From assembly GCA_945860955.1 (NCBI GenBank), contig CAMATH010000093.1:1-34137 (forward strand): a stretch of 34,137 bases of DNA. Direction: 5' to 3'. Position 1 is the first letter of the stretch. Each line of letters opens with the position of its first letter. Positions 32,681-34,137 of the stretch are shown here, piece by piece. The DNA comes from Planctomicrobium piriforme (GTDB lineage: Bacteria > Planctomycetota > Planctomycetia > Planctomycetales > Planctomycetaceae). The position numbers and the translations under genes were made by a program. The notes beneath the pieces were generated by a model that was not told the DNA's origin, made no database searches, and worked only from the letters and a program-made list of their open reading frames with translations.

Positions 32681-33997
32681 ATGAAGAACACAACAACAGC
32701 CATGGTCGCATTCCTGACCTTGACCATCGGGGGACTCATCGGTTGGGTGGTCGCACAGGACCAGCCCCAGAAGTCCAATGGACCAGCCAGGTACAAGATG
32801 ACGACCGAGATTGCCCCCGGGATCGCCGTTCCGGACAAAGTGGAGACTCGGTTCGGCACACTAAACTTTTTTGACGGCGTCCCGGACAAGGCGAGTACCG
32901 AAAAGATCTACGACAACCTTGATTTTCAACGGGCCGTGCAGGCCTACCTGCTGGGCCTGCCGGTGGTGAACCAGGTTGCGAATCGCGACAACATCCTCAA
33001 GCTGGGACCAGTGAACGCGACCGTTCCCATCTGGGAGAACCTCGTGGACTCCCGGACGGTCGAGCTGACGGCCAATGACAACACGCCTTACACCTGGTTC
33101 TGGATGGACCTTCGCAAGGGGCCGCTCGTCATCGAAGCGCCACCGAAGGTACTCGGTCTCGTCGACGACATCTGGTACCACTGGAGTGGGGACATCGGTA
33201 TCACCGGGCCGGACAAGGGCAGGGGGGGTAAGTACCTGCTGCTGCCGCCAGGTTATAAGGGCGAAGTCCCTGAAGGGTACTTTGTGATCAAACCCGGTTC
33301 TTTCAGCGTTTGGGCCGCATGGCGCAGCTTTGTCGTGGACGGAGACCCGAAACCGGGCGTGGATGCGGTCAAGAAGTTCACCAAAATTTACCTTCTGTCG
33401 CAGGCGGCGAGCCCACCGGAGTTGAAGTTTGTCGACATGTCGGCAAAGCCATTCAACATGGTCGGGCCGGCAGACTACCGTTTTTGGGAGTTGCTGAATC
33501 AGGTCGTGCAGGATGAACCGACCGACACTGTCGACTCGACGACGCTTGGCCTCTGGGCGTCCGTCGGTATTCGGAAAGGCCAGCCGTTCAAACCGGATGA
33601 GCGCATGAAGCGGATTCTGACTGAAGCGGCCGCCGTTGGCGACGCGACCGGCCGGGCTCTCGCCTATCGCGTGAGAGAGAAAAGTGCTTACTTCTTTGAC
33701 GATCGGCAATGGAAGATGCCGTTCATCGGCGGATACAAGTTTGAGTGGCAGCCGGGGGTTCCGAACCTGGACGCGTCCGCCATGTACTTCTTCGCAGCCA
33801 CTGGCGTCACCCCGGCGATGGATACGAAAATCGTCGGCGAGGGGTCGACGTACCCTTGGACGGCCGTGGATTCGAAAGGCAATGCCCTGGACGGCGGCAA
33901 GAATTACAGACTGCATCTGCCCCCGAAGATTCCGGTCAAGACGTTCTGGTCGGTCATTGTTTATGACACCCAGACCCGCTCAATGCTTCAAACGTAA
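32681..33997 (+). CDS. DUF1254/DUF1214 family secreted protein, C-terminally truncated
   Basis: This 438-residue protein has an N-terminal signal (about 1-25). The DUF1254 domain is clear (about 70-200: IYDNLDFQRAVQAYLLGLP, DNTPYTWFWMDLRKGPLVIE, GGKYLLLPPGYKGEVPEGYF). The DUF1214 domain starts near 330 (RQWKMPFIGGYKFEWQPG, NYRLHLPPKIPVKTFWSV). It stops abruptly after YDTQTRSMLQT. Homologs continue, as I recall, with about 65 more residues (DQ-FPS, NADGSVDVYFGP, GWF-RLYGP). None of the three frames beyond 33997 encodes them. So the C-terminal half of DUF1214 is lost, and the gene may be inactive or newly ended. Function of the family is unknown. The start at 32681 has only a weak SD (GGAA). 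Confidence 0.85.
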   Translation: MKNTTTAMVAFLTLTIGGLIGWVVAQDQPQKSNGPARYKMTTEIAPGIAVPDKVETRFGTLNFFDGVPDKASTEKIYDNLDFQRAVQAYLLGLPVVNQVANRDNILKLGPVNATVPIWENLVDSRTVELTANDNTPYTWFWMDLRKGPLVIEAPPKVLGLVDDIWYHWSGDIGITGPDKGRGGKYLLLPPGYKGEVPEGYFVIKPGSFSVWAAWRSFVVDGDPKPGVDAVKKFTKIYLLSQAASPPELKFVDMSAKPFNMVGPADYRFWELLNQVVQDEPTDTVDSTTLGLWASVGIRKGQPFKPDERMKRILTEAAAVGDATGRALAYRVREKSAYFFDDRQWKMPFIGGYKFEWQPGVPNLDASAMYFFAATGVTPAMDTKIVGEGSTYPWTAVDSKGNALDGGKNYRLHLPPKIPVKTFWSVIVYDTQTRSMLQT

Positions 33998-34062
33998 CTG
34001 CTCAATAACCCCTCGGAAACTGGTATTTACTCAAAGTCGGTTTTTCGGGGAATGTATGGCGC

Positions 34063-34137
34063 ATGAGCCAGTCAGACCCCCAGCCAATCCAACCGATCGT
34101 CATCGCGGGAATCGAGATCCCGGCGGCGGAGCAGACG
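34063..34137 (+). CDS. Start of an unidentified gene (25 codons, runs off the window)
   Basis: An ATG at 34063 opens a frame to the window end, encoding MSQSDPQPIQPIVIAGIEIP and five more residues. GGGGAA lies about ten bases upstream. The IVIAGIEIP opening recalls the beginning of AstE/aspartoacylase-type zinc enzymes, but 25 residues are too few to decide. It follows the truncated DUF1254 gene by 65 bp. Confidence 0.5.
   Translation, partial: MSQSDPQPIQPIVIAGIEIPAAEQT

Overview
The window is about 34 kb of GC-rich (roughly 60%) bacterial chromosome. It most resembles a member of the Planctomycetota. The reasons are two giant secreted proteins that alternate helical repeats with PQQ-type beta-propellers, a secreted HEAT-repeat protein with a Cys/aromatic-rich C-terminal module, many starts without a clear Shine-Dalgarno (SD) sequence, several GTG starts, and a mix of housekeeping and catabolic genes in short operons. 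No rRNA, tRNA, CRISPR array, transposase, integrase or phage gene was recognised.

Region by region. (1) 1-1496, minus: an aldo/keto reductase of the L-galactose dehydrogenase type followed by a Zn alcohol dehydrogenase of the L-galactonate 5-dehydrogenase type, cut by the window edge. They look like a two-gene sugar-oxidation operon. (2) 1666-5409: a tRNA-dihydrouridine synthase (+) converges on a gamma-glutamyltransferase-like enzyme (-), with a strong hairpin between them; a rhomboid protease (+) is divergent from the latter. (3) 5590-10565: a lipoprotein alpha/beta hydrolase (+) converges on a minus-strand trio comM (YifB), a DoeB/AstE-type deacylase with ATGA overlap, and a secreted TlpA-like thioredoxin. 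(4) 10566-11220: a 655-bp stretch with no convincing gene, then an acyltransferase-3 membrane protein (+). (5) 12451-18534, minus: a 503-aa secreted protein of unknown function, a tiny membrane protein with a possibly frameshifted 5' end, and a 1434-aa secreted propeller/TPR protein. (6) 18715-25455, minus: aldo/keto reductase, FlgM-like protein with its own promoter, Fur-family regulator, D-aminoacylase-like amidohydrolase, STAS protein, two alpha/beta hydrolases and a D-malate/tartrate dehydrogenase. The last three are overlapping or closely spaced. (7) 25568-32234: a 1508-aa secreted propeller/TPR protein (+) whose 3' end overlaps, tail to tail, the HEAT-repeat protein (-). (8) 32681-34137: a DUF1254/DUF1214 protein missing its conserved C-terminus, then the first 25 codons of another gene.

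The most unusual content is the set of large secreted repeat proteins at 12.4-18.5 kb and 25.6-32.2 kb. The 1434-aa and 1508-aa proteins share the same four-part order (helical repeats, propeller, helical repeats, propeller) and look like ancient paralogs. Their ligand is unknown. Functions are assigned by motif recognition only; no database search was possible.
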